A stretch of 51,682 nucleotides of DNA from CAG-791 sp963658695 (GTDB lineage: Bacteria; Bacillota; Clostridia; Lachnospirales; Lachnospiraceae), in assembly GCA_963658695.1 (NCBI GenBank), contig CAVKRN010000011.1:1-51682 (forward strand), in the 5' to 3' direction. The position numbers and the translations under genes were made by a program. Below the pieces are notes generated by a model. It did no database searches. It was not told the origin of the DNA and saw nothing but the letters and a program-made list of their open reading frames with translations. Below are positions 8,032-17,328 of this stretch, one piece after another (positions within the stretch are counted from its first letter, which is position 1; every line of letters starts with the position of its first letter).

Positions 8032-8412
8032 ATGACAGAATCCAATCACAATATTCATCATGCAGCTGATATGCAGAATCTCGCCGAAATGGAGCAGGCC
8101 GAGCAGGAAACTCTCGCAGCAGTCTGTCCCTGCTGCCGCAAAAAGGACCGCACTCTCTCGGAAACAAAGGATTTGATTCAAAGGTTGAACCGCATTGAAG
8201 GGCAAATTCGCGGAATTCGCCGAATGGTAGAAGAAGAGACGTATTGTATCGATATTCTTACGCAGGTTTCTGCTGCCTCCTGTGCGTTAAACAGTTTTAC
8301 AAAGGAGCTTCTCACCAATCACATCAAAACCTGTGTGACGGAGGATATCAAAAACGGCAAAGAGGACAAGGTAGATGAGCTTGTTCGGATTCTTCCGAAG
8401 CTGATGAAATAA
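8032..8412 (+). CDS. csoR: CsoR-family copper-sensing repressor (DUF156)
   Basis: A 126-residue all-helical DUF156 protein. The Cu(I) ligand set typical of CsoR is present: Cys72 (YCIDIL), then His97 and Cys101 (NHIKTC). The helical signature LIQRLNRIEGQIRGIRRMVEE precedes it. The N-terminal 35 residues are unusual: His-rich (NHNIHH) and ending in VCPCCRKK, so extra metal or redox thiols may exist there. The ATG at 8032 follows GGAG by 7-8 nt. It is the first gene of the copper operon, 37 bp before copA. Confidence 0.93.
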   Translation: MTESNHNIHHAADMQNLAEMEQAEQETLAAVCPCCRKKDRTLSETKDLIQRLNRIEGQIRGIRRMVEEETYCIDILTQVSAASCALNSFTKELLTNHIKTCVTEDIKNGKEDKVDELVRILPKLMK

Positions 8413-8449
8413 GTGGGGATACTCAATAATCCTCAGATAGGAGTTATGT

Positions 8450-11038
8450 ATGGAACAATATACCGTCACCGGCATGAGCTGTGCTGCATGCCAGGCAAGA
8501 GTTGAGAAAGCGGTGGGAAAAGTTGCCGGTGTAACCTCCTGCTCCGTGAGTCTTCTTACCAATTCCATGGGCGTAGAGGGAACAGCGTCTCCAAAGGATA
8601 TCATTAAAGCCGTGGAAAACGCCGGATACGGCGCAGCCATTAAAAGCAAAAAGGATTCGTCTGCCGCCGGATATACACAGCACATGGCACAGGAAGAGGA
8701 TGCCCTTCGCGATAAAACCACACCGATTCTGAAAAAACGGCTGGTCTGGTCCCTTATTTTTCTTCTCATTCTCATGTACTTTTCCATGGGAGCACATATG
8801 TGGGGATGGCCTGTTCCCGGATTTATGAAGGGTAACCACGTTGCTATGGGACTGATGCAGCTTCTTCTGTCCGGCATCATTATGGTAATCAACCAGAAAT
8901 TCTTTATTTCAGGATTCAAGAGTTTATTCCACGGTGCTCCGAATATGGATTCCACCATTGCGCTTGGAGCCGGTGCTGCGTTTATATATTCCACCGTTAT
9001 GCTGTTTGCCATGACGCGGGCACAGACCGATGGCGGCAGCGAGGCAGCCATGCCTTACATGAATGAGTTTTATTTTGAATCAGCAGGAATGATATTAACG
9101 CTGATTACAGTAGGCAAGATGCTGGAATCGATTTCAAAGGGACGCACGACGGACGCATTGAAATCTCTGATGCGTCTTGCTCCGAAAACGGCAACGCTCC
9201 TGCGCGATGGCAAGGAGATTACCGTCAGTGTTGATGAAATTGTCATTGGGGATCTTTTTACCGTTCGCCCCGGTGAGAATATTCCCGCCGACGGAATTGT
9301 CGTTGATGGAACCAGTGCTGTGAATGAATCGGCAATTACCGGAGAATCCATTCCTGTGGATAAAGAGCCGGGATCTGCCGTAACCTCCGCCACCACCAAT
9401 CAAAGCGGTTTCCTTACCTGCCGTGCGACAAGAGTGGGAGAGGATACCACACTTTCTCAGATCATTTCCATGGTTAGTGATGCGGCAGCCACAAAGGCAC
9501 CGATCGCTAAGCTGGCTGACCGGATTTCCTCTGTTTTTGTTCCATCCGTGATCATTTTGTCTATTACTACCATTATCCTTTGGCTGCTTCTTGGGAAGGA
9601 TGTCGGTTACGCACTGGCAAGAGGCATTTGTGTACTGGTGGTTTCCTGCCCCTGTGCGCTTGGTCTTGCAACACCGGTTGCTATCATGGTTGGAAATGGA
9701 ATGGGGGCCAAATCCGGTATTTTGTTCAAAAATGCAGAGGCACTTCAGGAAACCGGAACCATTCAAATCGTTGCTCTTGACAAAACAGGAACGATTACAA
9801 ATGGAGCTCCTGTCGTAACCGATGTAATTCCTTACGGAACCCATACGACAAACGAGCTGGTTTCTATGGCTGCCTCATTGGAAGTGCGCTCAGAACACCC
9901 ACTGGCCAAGGCCATTGTTTCCTACGCCAATGAGCATGCTGTGAAAGCTTCCGATCTTCAGGATTTTCAGGCCCTTCCCGGAAACGGATTAACCGGTTCG
10001 TTACAGGGAAGTCACCTATTCGGCGGAAATGCCTCATTTATCCGGTCACAGACTATTCTTCCGCAGGAATTGGAAGAAAAGGCATCTGTTTTGGCGGAGA
10101 GTGGGAAGACGCCGATGTATTTTGCAAAGGAGGGTGAGCTACTTGGTATCATTGCAGTTGCTGACACGATAAAGCCGGATTCGCATCAGGCAATCTCTGA
10201 GCTGAAGAAGATGGGCATTCATGTGGTCATGCTGACAGGCGATAATACGAAAACAGCTACAGCCATCGGTAAACAGGCAGGTGTTGATGAGGTTGTTGCA
10301 GGCGTTCTTCCCGATGGAAAGGAAGAAATCATCCGCACGCTGCAAAAGGTGGGAAAAGTCGCCATGGTCGGTGATGGCATCAACGATGCTCCCGCATTAA
10401 CACGCGCCAACATCGGTATTGCAATCGGGGCAGGAACCGATGTAGCCATCGATGCAGCAGATATTGTGCTTATGAAATCAAGGCTTACGGATGTGGCCGC
10501 TGCCATTCGACTCTCCCGCGTGACCTATCGCAACATTGTAGAGAATCTGTTCTGGGCATTGATTTACAATGTTCTTTTGATTCCTCTTGCAGCGGGACTC
10601 TACGCGCACTGGGGATTCACTATGAATCCGATGTGGGGTGCTGCAGCCATGAGCTTATCCAGCTTTTTTGTCTGCATGAATGCACTTCGTCTTAATCTTT
10701 TTAAAATGTATGACAGCTCCCATGATCATCCGGGAAAGCATGTCTTGCATGTTGGTAACATCATTTCTGATCCTGCAGATCAGAATACAAATGGTCTCTC
10801 AAGGAAGGAGACAGAAAAGGAGAATACGATGACAAAAACAATGAAAATCGAGGGAATGATGTGCTGTCACTGTGAAATGACAGTAAAAAAGGCGCTGGAG
10901 GCACTGGATGGTGTTATACAGGCGGAGGTTTCCCACGAAAAGGGTGAAGCGGTGCTCACTCTTTCCAAGGATGTAGAAAATGATCTTCTGAAGAAAACCG
11001 TTGAGGATAAGGATTATAAGGTTCTGTCTGTATGCTAA
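8450..11038 (+). CDS. copA: Cu(I)-exporting P1B-type ATPase with C-terminal chaperone-like domain
   Basis: An 862-residue ATPase that pumps Cu(I) out of the cytoplasm. In order: an N-terminal heavy-metal domain (GMSCAAC, residues 8-14); membrane segments; the actuator TGES; the membrane CPC at 400-402; the phosphorylated Asp444 in DKTGT; the SEHP motif; the GDGINDAP hinge near 640; and the last membrane pair with YN and MxxSS-type residues. A His-containing linker (about 750-792) then leads to a second heavy-metal domain with MCCHC near residue 804. That last domain has its own start signals (see 10,829). The operon partner is csoR. Confidence 0.95.
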   Translation: MEQYTVTGMSCAACQARVEKAVGKVAGVTSCSVSLLTNSMGVEGTASPKDIIKAVENAGYGAAIKSKKDSSAAGYTQHMAQEEDALRDKTTPILKKRLVWSLIFLLILMYFSMGAHMWGWPVPGFMKGNHVAMGLMQLLLSGIIMVINQKFFISGFKSLFHGAPNMDSTIALGAGAAFIYSTVMLFAMTRAQTDGGSEAAMPYMNEFYFESAGMILTLITVGKMLESISKGRTTDALKSLMRLAPKTATLLRDGKEITVSVDEIVIGDLFTVRPGENIPADGIVVDGTSAVNESAITGESIPVDKEPGSAVTSATTNQSGFLTCRATRVGEDTTLSQIISMVSDAAATKAPIAKLADRISSVFVPSVIILSITTIILWLLLGKDVGYALARGICVLVVSCPCALGLATPVAIMVGNGMGAKSGILFKNAEALQETGTIQIVALDKTGTITNGAPVVTDVIPYGTHTTNELVSMAASLEVRSEHPLAKAIVSYANEHAVKASDLQDFQALPGNGLTGSLQGSHLFGGNASFIRSQTILPQELEEKASVLAESGKTPMYFAKEGELLGIIAVADTIKPDSHQAISELKKMGIHVVMLTGDNTKTATAIGKQAGVDEVVAGVLPDGKEEIIRTLQKVGKVAMVGDGINDAPALTRANIGIAIGAGTDVAIDAADIVLMKSRLTDVAAAIRLSRVTYRNIVENLFWALIYNVLLIPLAAGLYAHWGFTMNPMWGAAAMSLSSFFVCMNALRLNLFKMYDSSHDHPGKHVLHVGNIISDPADQNTNGLSRKETEKENTMTKTMKIEGMMCCHCEMTVKKALEALDGVIQAEVSHEKGEAVLTLSKDVENDLLKKTVEDKDYKVLSVC
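10829..11038 (+). CDS. copZ: Possible separately translated CopZ-like copper chaperone inside copA
   Basis: The last 69 codons of copA, beginning MTKTMKIEGMMCCHCE, form a complete ferredoxin-fold heavy-metal domain of CopZ size. Directly upstream of the in-frame ATG at 10,829 is AAAGGAG (10,816-10,822) with a 6-nt spacer, a textbook ribosome binding site that has no reason to exist inside a coding region. I infer that both the fused domain and a free 69-residue chaperone could be made. It could also be a relic of an ancestral separate copZ that fused to copA by loss of a stop codon. Confidence 0.5.
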   Translation: MTKTMKIEGMMCCHCEMTVKKALEALDGVIQAEVSHEKGEAVLTLSKDVENDLLKKTVEDKDYKVLSVC

Positions 11039-11066
11039 GCGACTGATATGATACACTGTTATCGAT

Positions 11067-11185
11067 TCAGTTCCTGCCAATTTCAACGTGAACTTCCTGC
11101 CTGCAGACAAGTTCACAATTGTAATTGACAGACGACCTAAGCGCGAAGCGCCTCTGGTTATCCACATCGAGACGGGTGCTGAATC
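11067..11185 (-). repeat. Intergenic palindromic repeat, family 1, copy A
   Basis: The 235-bp copA to DUF1858 spacer contains a copy in inverted orientation. Its minus strand reads CCAGAGGCGC, then TTGTCTGCAGGCAG, then TTCACGTTGAAATT, in the same order and spacing as copy B at 28,649-28,744. It is roughly three-quarters identical over about 95 bp by eye. The plus strand adds CGGGTGCTGAAT at 11,174, another family end-motif. Confidence 0.7.
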
Positions 11186-11273
11186 GTAATTTCTATCGCA
11201 GATGTCAACTGGTATATCGATTTTTTAATGCCTAGTACATCGTTTGCATCATTACAATAATCGGAGGTTGGTA

Positions 11274-11519
11274 ATGGCAGAAGTGAATGAACAGGAACAG
11301 AAGAGTAATGAGCCTATTCGCTCGGATATGATCGTGCGGGACGTTATTCTGGCACATCCGGATGCAGCTGAGGTTCTTATGCGGGTAGGTATGGGATGCA
11401 TCAGCTGCCCGGCCGCTCTTATGGAAAGTCTTGCAGATGCCTGCATGGTGCATGGTCTGGACGGTGAGGAGGTTGTAAAATACCTGAATCAGGAACTGAA
11501 TCTTCCGCAGGCAGAATAG
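11274..11519 (+). CDS. DUF1858 domain protein (redox disulfide domain)
   Basis: An 81-residue protein of the hybrid-cluster-protein-associated redox disulfide family. The Cys pair lies at residues 42 and 45 in GMGCISCPAAL, after the typical DVILAHPDAAEVLMRVGMGC segment. It is small, soluble and acidic at its N terminus. The ATG at 11,274 follows GGAGG by 6 nt. In other anaerobes the family is linked to disulfide/sulfur chemistry or nitrosative stress; here it stands alone downstream of the copper genes, so a thiol-redox role is only a family inference. Confidence 0.88.
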   Translation: MAEVNEQEQKSNEPIRSDMIVRDVILAHPDAAEVLMRVGMGCISCPAALMESLADACMVHGLDGEEVVKYLNQELNLPQAE

Positions 11520-11555
11520 TATATAGCGTTCTGCGCACAGACAGGGGATAGCAAA

Positions 11556-11590
11556 GGCAGCATGGATGATATCCATGCTGCCTTTGTTTT
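11556..11590 (+). terminator. Intrinsic terminator between DUF1858 gene and convergent gyrA
   Basis: GGCAGCATGGAT (11,556-11,567) pairs perfectly with ATCCATGCTGCC (11,571-11,582), 3-nt loop, then TTTGTTTT. Its tail touches the gyrA stop codon; the minus strand has only a short T tract. Confidence 0.9.
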
Positions 11591-14057
11591 ATTCTTCAGA
11601 CTCTTCAATTTCTTCCCGAACCTTGGCGATCTTTACAACCTTTACTCCTTCTTCAAGGTTCATTAGCTTTACACCGGAGGTAATCCGGCTGTGAACCGGT
11701 ACCTCATTCATACGGATCTGTATGATGATGCCGGCGGAAGTGATCATCATAATCTCATGATTATCATTCACCGCTTTAATACCAACCACATTTCCCGTCT
11801 TTTCCGTGATCTTATAGCTCTTAATTCCCTTTCCGCCGCGGTTCTGGATTCGGAATTCATCGAAGGAACTTCGCTTTCCCATTCCCTTCTCAGACACAAC
11901 CAGAATGGAATCTCCCTGTGAGCTGAGCTGCATGCCCACAACCTGATCTCCGGATGTCAGTGTAATGCCGCGCACGCCCATGCTGGTACGACCTGTAGCA
12001 CGAACCTGATCCTCATGGAAACGCACTGCCATTCCCTTCTCGGTAACAATGATGATGTCATCATCCTTACACGTTTCCTTTACCTCGATCAGTGCATCTC
12101 CTTCCTGAATGGTAATGGCATTGATACCGCCGTTGCGGATATTCGTAAATTCCGTACATTTTGTCTTTTTCACAATACCATTTCTGGTAACCATGAATAG
12201 ATACTTATCCTCGCTGATTCCCTTCACGGGGATCAGTGCGGAAACCTTTTCGTCCGCATCCAGCTGCAGAAGATTGACGATTGCTGTACCGCGGGATGTT
12301 CTGGAAGCTTCCGGTATCTTATAAGCCTTCAGCTTATACACTCGACCCTTATTGGTAAAGATCAGCAGCATATCCTTGATAGCGGTCATCAGGAGATCTT
12401 CCACATAGTCGTCATCAATGGTATGAGCACCCTTGATTCCTCTGCCTCCTCGATTCTGTGAACGGAACTCATCCGCTGAGGTTCTCTTAATATATCCAAG
12501 ACTGGTTCTGGTGATGACACAATTTTCATTCTGGATCAGATCCTCCATCTCCAGCTCGGAAAGATCGGCATGAAGATCGATTTGTGACCGCCTCTCATCA
12601 CCGTATTTATCGGCAATGACATTAAGTTCGTTTCGAATGACACCCAAAAGAAGATTCCGGTCACCCAAAATTGCCTCCAGCCTTGCAATGGTCTTCAAAA
12701 GCTCTGCATGCTCTGCCTCCAGTTTATCATGCTCCAAGCCGGTAAGCGCGCGCAGACGCATGTCAACAATTGCCTGAGCCTGGACATCATCCAGACCAAA
12801 TCGCTCCATCAGACGTCCCTTCGCCTCCTGTACCGAAGAAGAAGAGCGTATGATCCGAACAACCTCATCGATATGGTCGATGGCAATCAACAAGCCCTGT
12901 ACAATATGATCTCTTTCCTTGGCCTTATTCAGCTCATACTGCGTCCGGCGGGTTACCACATCCTCCTGGTGCTTTAGATAATAAGTCAGAACCGCTTTGA
13001 GCCCCAGCACCTTCGGCTCACCGTTCACCAGTGCCAGCATGGTAACGCCGAATGTGTCCTGCATCTGCGTATGCTTAAAGAGCTGATTCAGGATGATATT
13101 CGCATTGACATCGTGCCGAAGCTCGATAACAACCCGCATTCCTTCACGATCTGACTCGTCACGAAGATCGGTAATCCCTTCAATCTTTTTATTTTTAACA
13201 AGATCCGCAATGTTCTTGATCAGATTGGCTTTATTGACAAGATAGGGCAATTCCGTGACCACGATGCGATTCTTACCGTTGGCCATAGGCTCAATATTGG
13301 TCACAGCCCTGGTAATGATCTTTCCTCTGCCCGTCAAATAGGCATCCCTTGCCCCTTGCAGGCCCATGATGATTCCGCCGGTAGGAAAATCAGGGGCCTT
13401 TATGATTTCCAATAGCTCCTCATCATCGGTCTCTCTGTCTTCCTGAACCCGGTTGTCGATCATTTTGGTGCATGCGGCAATCACCTCCCTCAAATTATGA
13501 GGAGGAATGTTGGTTGCCATACCTACAGCAATACCGGTGGTTCCGTTTACAAGAAGATTCGGAAATCTTGACGGCATTACCGCCGGCTCTTTTTCAGTAC
13601 CGTCAAAGTTATCGGCAAAATCAACCGTATCCTTGTTGATATCTGCCATCATTTCGGTAGAAATCTTTGTCAGACGCGCCTCGGTATATCGCATCGCCGC
13701 AGCGCCGTCGCCATCAACTGAGCCAAAATTACCGTGTCCATCCACCAGACAATACCGCATAGACCACGGCTGTGCCATATATACCAATGCGCCGTAAATC
13801 GAGCTGTCACCATGCGGATGATACTTACCCATCGTATCACCGACAATACGCGCACACTTTCGATGCGGCTTATCCGGCGTATTTCCAAGCTCACTCATCG
13901 CCCAGAGGATTCGTCTCTGAACCGGCTTTAATCCATCCCGCACATCCGGAAGCGCTCTTTGCACAATAACGCTCATCGCGTAATCAATATAAGAGCTGCG
14001 CATGGTCTTATTCAGATCCACATCATGTATTCTGCTGTCAAACACGTTGTCTTCCAT
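11589..14057 (-). CDS. gyrA: DNA gyrase subunit A
   Basis: An 822-residue breakage-reunion subunit that, with GyrB, introduces negative supercoils. The catalytic Tyr124 lies in AMRYTEARL. The winged-helix quinolone region reads HPHGDSSIYGALV, and the C-terminal beta-propeller includes a GyrA-box-like QNRGGRG, supporting gyrase rather than topoisomerase IV. Position 89, equivalent to E. coli Asp87, is Gly while the Ser83 equivalent (Ser85) is kept. It follows gyrB by 27 bp in the leftward dnaA-side cluster. Confidence 0.96.
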   Translation of the reverse strand: MEDNVFDSRIHDVDLNKTMRSSYIDYAMSVIVQRALPDVRDGLKPVQRRILWAMSELGNTPDKPHRKCARIVGDTMGKYHPHGDSSIYGALVYMAQPWSMRYCLVDGHGNFGSVDGDGAAAMRYTEARLTKISTEMMADINKDTVDFADNFDGTEKEPAVMPSRFPNLLVNGTTGIAVGMATNIPPHNLREVIAACTKMIDNRVQEDRETDDEELLEIIKAPDFPTGGIIMGLQGARDAYLTGRGKIITRAVTNIEPMANGKNRIVVTELPYLVNKANLIKNIADLVKNKKIEGITDLRDESDREGMRVVIELRHDVNANIILNQLFKHTQMQDTFGVTMLALVNGEPKVLGLKAVLTYYLKHQEDVVTRRTQYELNKAKERDHIVQGLLIAIDHIDEVVRIIRSSSSVQEAKGRLMERFGLDDVQAQAIVDMRLRALTGLEHDKLEAEHAELLKTIARLEAILGDRNLLLGVIRNELNVIADKYGDERRSQIDLHADLSELEMEDLIQNENCVITRTSLGYIKRTSADEFRSQNRGGRGIKGAHTIDDDYVEDLLMTAIKDMLLIFTNKGRVYKLKAYKIPEASRTSRGTAIVNLLQLDADEKVSALIPVKGISEDKYLFMVTRNGIVKKTKCTEFTNIRNGGINAITIQEGDALIEVKETCKDDDIIIVTEKGMAVRFHEDQVRATGRTSMGVRGITLTSGDQVVGMQLSSQGDSILVVSEKGMGKRSSFDEFRIQNRGGKGIKSYKITEKTGNVVGIKAVNDNHEIMMITSAGIIIQIRMNEVPVHSRITSGVKLMNLEEGVKVVKIAKVREEIEESEE

Positions 14058-14084
14058 GAAGTTTCCTTATTGTCTTTTCAAAAA

Positions 14085-16181
14085 TTACACATCCAGATTC
14101 TGAACAAATCTGGCGTTCTGCTCTATAAACTCACGTCTTGGCTCAACCTGATCGCCCATCAGTGTATTAAAGGTCAGATCAACTTCAGATTCGTTTTCCT
14201 CATCCACATATACCCTGCGAAGAATACGACGCTCCGGATCCATGGTTGTCTCCCAAAGCTGCTCCGGATCCATTTCACCAAGTCCCTTGTATCGCTGAAT
14301 TCGATTGCTGTTGTCTCTGCCAACCTCATTCAAAATCCCTGCAAGCTCCTCATCACTGTAGGCATACCATACCTTTTTATTGCGTTCGAGCTTAAAAAGA
14401 GGCGGCATGGCAAGATATACATGTCCCTGACGAATGAGCTCCGGCATGAAACGATACAAAAATGTCAGCATCAATGTATCAATATGCGCACCGTCTACAT
14501 CGGCATCCGTCATGATAATAATCTTGTCGTAGCGCAGCTTGGAAATGTCAAATTCCTCGTGAATTCCGGTTCCAAAGGCAGTTATCATCGCCTTAATTTC
14601 TTCGTTGGCGTAGATTCTGTCCTCCCTTGCCTTCTCCACGTTCAAAATCTTACCGCGGAGAGGAAGAATGGCCTGTGTAAACCGATTTCTCGCACTTTTC
14701 GCCGATCCGCCTGCCGAATCTCCCTCTACCAGGAAAATCTCACACTTTTTCGGATCCTTATCGGAACAATCCGCAAGCTTGCCGGGAAGTGACATAGTCT
14801 CAAGAGCAGTCTTACGTCTTGTAAGGTCTCTTGCTTTCCGCGCAGCCTCCCTTGCCCGCTGCGCCAGAAGAGCCTTCTCACAGATTGCCTTTGCAATATC
14901 CGGATGCTGCTCCAGATAATAGGTCAGCTTTTCGCTGACAACCGAGTCCACCGCACCGCGCGCCTCGATATTGCCAAGCTTCTGCTTAGTCTGTCCCTCA
15001 AACTGAGGATCCTCCACTTTGACGGAGATGATGGCTGTCAGACCCTCACGGATATCCTCTCCGGACAAATTCTGCTCGCTTTCCTTCAGGATGTTATTCT
15101 TTCTTGCGTAATCGTTGAAGGTCTTCGTCATTGCATTGTGGAAGCCGGTAAGATGCATACCGCCTTCCGGGGTATTGATATTGTTGACGAAGCTGTATTC
15201 CGAAGCATTGTATGCATCGTTATGCTGCAGAGCCACCTCTACGTATACGTTGTTCTTGGTTCCGTCAAAATAGAGAATGTCCTCATACAGAGGCGTTTTG
15301 CTGCGGTTTAGATAAGCAACGTACTCCTTGATTCCACCTTCGAAATGGAACACCTCTTTTCTGGGATTTCCATTTTCATCCATTCCTTCTTCACGAAGAT
15401 CCGTAAGGGAAATTTTTAATCCCTTTGTCAAGAAGGCCATTTCACGAAGACGGGACCGGATGATCTCGTACTCATAAATAATAGTCTCCTGAAAGACCTC
15501 CGGATCCGGCTGAAAGGTTACACTGGTCCCGGTATCTGTTTTGTCACATTCCCCTATAACCTTTAGAGAATCCGCCACATGTCCGCCGTTTTCAAATCGA
15601 ATCTTATGGATCTTTCCGTCCTGACGAACGGTTACCTCCAGCCAGGTGGAAAGTGCATTTACAACAGAGGCACCTACACCATGCAGTCCGCCGGAAACCT
15701 TGTATCCTCCGCCGCCAAACTTTCCGCCGGCATGAAGAATGGTATACACAACCTCTACCGCACTTTTCCCTGTTTTGTGATTGATACCAACAGGAATTCC
15801 GCGTCCGTTATCTGTTACTGTGATGCTGTTCCCGGGGTTGATGAAAACCTCAATGTGCGTGCAATATCCTGCCAGCGCTTCGTCAACGGAATTATCGACA
15901 ATCTCATACACAAGATGGTGCAGACCTCTGGACGAGGTTGTGCCAATGTACATTCCGGGACGCTTTCGAACAGCCTGAAGGCCTTCCAGAATCTGAATAT
16001 CATCTGCCGTGTAGGAGCCAACGTCCTTTGTATCCTTGACATTGTCATCCTTATATTCCCTGGAATTCTCAGCATACTCCTGCACAAATTCTTCCTCTTC
16101 GGAGATAACTTTCTCCTCCATCTGTGCCTTCTGATCTTCCTCGGCTGCCTGTAACAGGTTTTTAATTTCTTCTGCTGCCAT
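14085..16181 (-). CDS. gyrB: DNA gyrase subunit B
   Basis: A 698-residue ATPase subunit. The GHKL motifs are present (EIVDNSVDEAL, DNGRGIPVG, GGLHGVG), as are the TOPRIM motifs EGDSAGG and TDADVDGAHI. A run of about 55 acidic residues precedes the usual GyrB start region (QILEGLQAVRKRPGMYIG). The first ATG has a convincing AGGAAGGT ribosome site, so I accept this extension. It lies 41 bp after recF and 27 bp before gyrA. Confidence 0.96.
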   Translation of the reverse strand: MAAEEIKNLLQAAEEDQKAQMEEKVISEEEEFVQEYAENSREYKDDNVKDTKDVGSYTADDIQILEGLQAVRKRPGMYIGTTSSRGLHHLVYEIVDNSVDEALAGYCTHIEVFINPGNSITVTDNGRGIPVGINHKTGKSAVEVVYTILHAGGKFGGGGYKVSGGLHGVGASVVNALSTWLEVTVRQDGKIHKIRFENGGHVADSLKVIGECDKTDTGTSVTFQPDPEVFQETIIYEYEIIRSRLREMAFLTKGLKISLTDLREEGMDENGNPRKEVFHFEGGIKEYVAYLNRSKTPLYEDILYFDGTKNNVYVEVALQHNDAYNASEYSFVNNINTPEGGMHLTGFHNAMTKTFNDYARKNNILKESEQNLSGEDIREGLTAIISVKVEDPQFEGQTKQKLGNIEARGAVDSVVSEKLTYYLEQHPDIAKAICEKALLAQRAREAARKARDLTRRKTALETMSLPGKLADCSDKDPKKCEIFLVEGDSAGGSAKSARNRFTQAILPLRGKILNVEKAREDRIYANEEIKAMITAFGTGIHEEFDISKLRYDKIIIMTDADVDGAHIDTLMLTFLYRFMPELIRQGHVYLAMPPLFKLERNKKVWYAYSDEELAGILNEVGRDNSNRIQRYKGLGEMDPEQLWETTMDPERRILRRVYVDEENESEVDLTFNTLMGDQVEPRREFIEQNARFVQNLDV

Positions 16182-16222
16182 TATTACCTTCCTACTGTTG
16201 TCCGCAGTATTGCAAACTCTGC

Positions 16223-17323
16223 CTACTGTTCCACATTCTGGTTGGTTTCTGCCACCTGTCCGTTTCGGATTCGATACAATCGATCAATGGAAAAACGATT
16301 ATTTACAAATTCATCCAATCCGGTGCACGTGATGAACGTCTGGATTCCTCCCAGCGAATTAATAAGATAGTTCTGACGGCTGGTGTCCAGCTCAGATAAA
16401 ACATCATCCAGCATCAAAACCGGCTCTTCTCCGATTTGCTGTTTCACGAGCTGGAGTTCCGATAACTTCAGCGAAAGAGCACAGGTTCTTTGCTGCCCCT
16501 GTGATCCGTATCTTCGAAGATCAATTTCATTGCATATAAATGAAAAATCATCCTTATGCGGTCCAATGGCAGTGGAACCTATGTATTTTTCCCTCTCACA
16601 GATCCGGTTCAGCTCATCCGCAAAATGTTCCTCTGTCACATTCGGTTCATATCGGAGTGTTAAACGCTCCATGCCGCCGGACAGTTTTCCGTGCATTTCT
16701 CCGATGATTTCATTCAGATCCTGCAGAAAACTGCGGCGACGTTTTATAACCTTGGTTCCGTAATCCAAAAGCTGATCATTCCAAATGGAAATGGTTGATG
16801 CCAGTGAAGGCATCTCCTGAATCTGACGGAGCAGCTTATTGCGTTGTTCAACCACCTTGTTGTACTGACTTAGATCGTGCAGATAGGACGCGTCCAACTG
16901 ACACAGTTCCATATCCATGAAACGTCGTCTCTGGGATGGCCCATCCTTGACGATTGACAAATCTTCCGGAGAGAAAAAAACAATGTGAAGCAGACCAATA
17001 AGATCCGATGCCTTTTTGATTCGCTGGCCATTGATGGCAATTCCCTTTGCCCTGGCTTTGCGAAGATGAAGATCAATCTGATAATCCAGGCCATTTTTAA
17101 TTATGACACTGCGAATATGTCCCTCATCACACCCAAAGCGAATAAGGTCCTTGTCAAATACACCTCTGTGCGATTTTGTCGTGGCAATCAGATACAATGC
17201 TTCAAGAATGTTGGTCTTTCCCTGCGCATTGTTCCCATACAGAATGTTTGTTCCTTCCGAAAAATCCATGGAAAGAGACTCATAATTCCGATAATTATCC
17301 AAACGCAATGACTTAATATACAT
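16223..17323 (-). CDS. recF: DNA recombination/repair protein RecF
   Basis: A 366-residue SMC-like ATPase that helps load RecA at gaps. The Walker A is GNNAQGKTN near residue 32, the signature region is YGSQGQQRTCALSLKLSE, and the Walker B is VLMLDDVLSELD. I chose the ATG at 17,323 because RecF proteins begin MYIKSL-like. A GTG three codons upstream (17,332) overlaps the yaaA stop as GTGA and is an alternative coupled start. Neither has a strong Shine-Dalgarno. Confidence 0.95.
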   Translation of the reverse strand: MYIKSLRLDNYRNYESLSMDFSEGTNILYGNNAQGKTNILEALYLIATTKSHRGVFDKDLIRFGCDEGHIRSVIIKNGLDYQIDLHLRKARAKGIAINGQRIKKASDLIGLLHIVFFSPEDLSIVKDGPSQRRRFMDMELCQLDASYLHDLSQYNKVVEQRNKLLRQIQEMPSLASTISIWNDQLLDYGTKVIKRRRSFLQDLNEIIGEMHGKLSGGMERLTLRYEPNVTEEHFADELNRICEREKYIGSTAIGPHKDDFSFICNEIDLRRYGSQGQQRTCALSLKLSELQLVKQQIGEEPVLMLDDVLSELDTSRQNYLINSLGGIQTFITCTGLDEFVNNRFSIDRLYRIRNGQVAETNQNVEQ

Positions 17324-17328
17324 TCTGC

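Noticed and set aside
13959..14792. A 277-codon plus-strand open frame opposite the gyrA-gyrB junction
   Set aside because: Antisense to gyrA and gyrB with no domain features.
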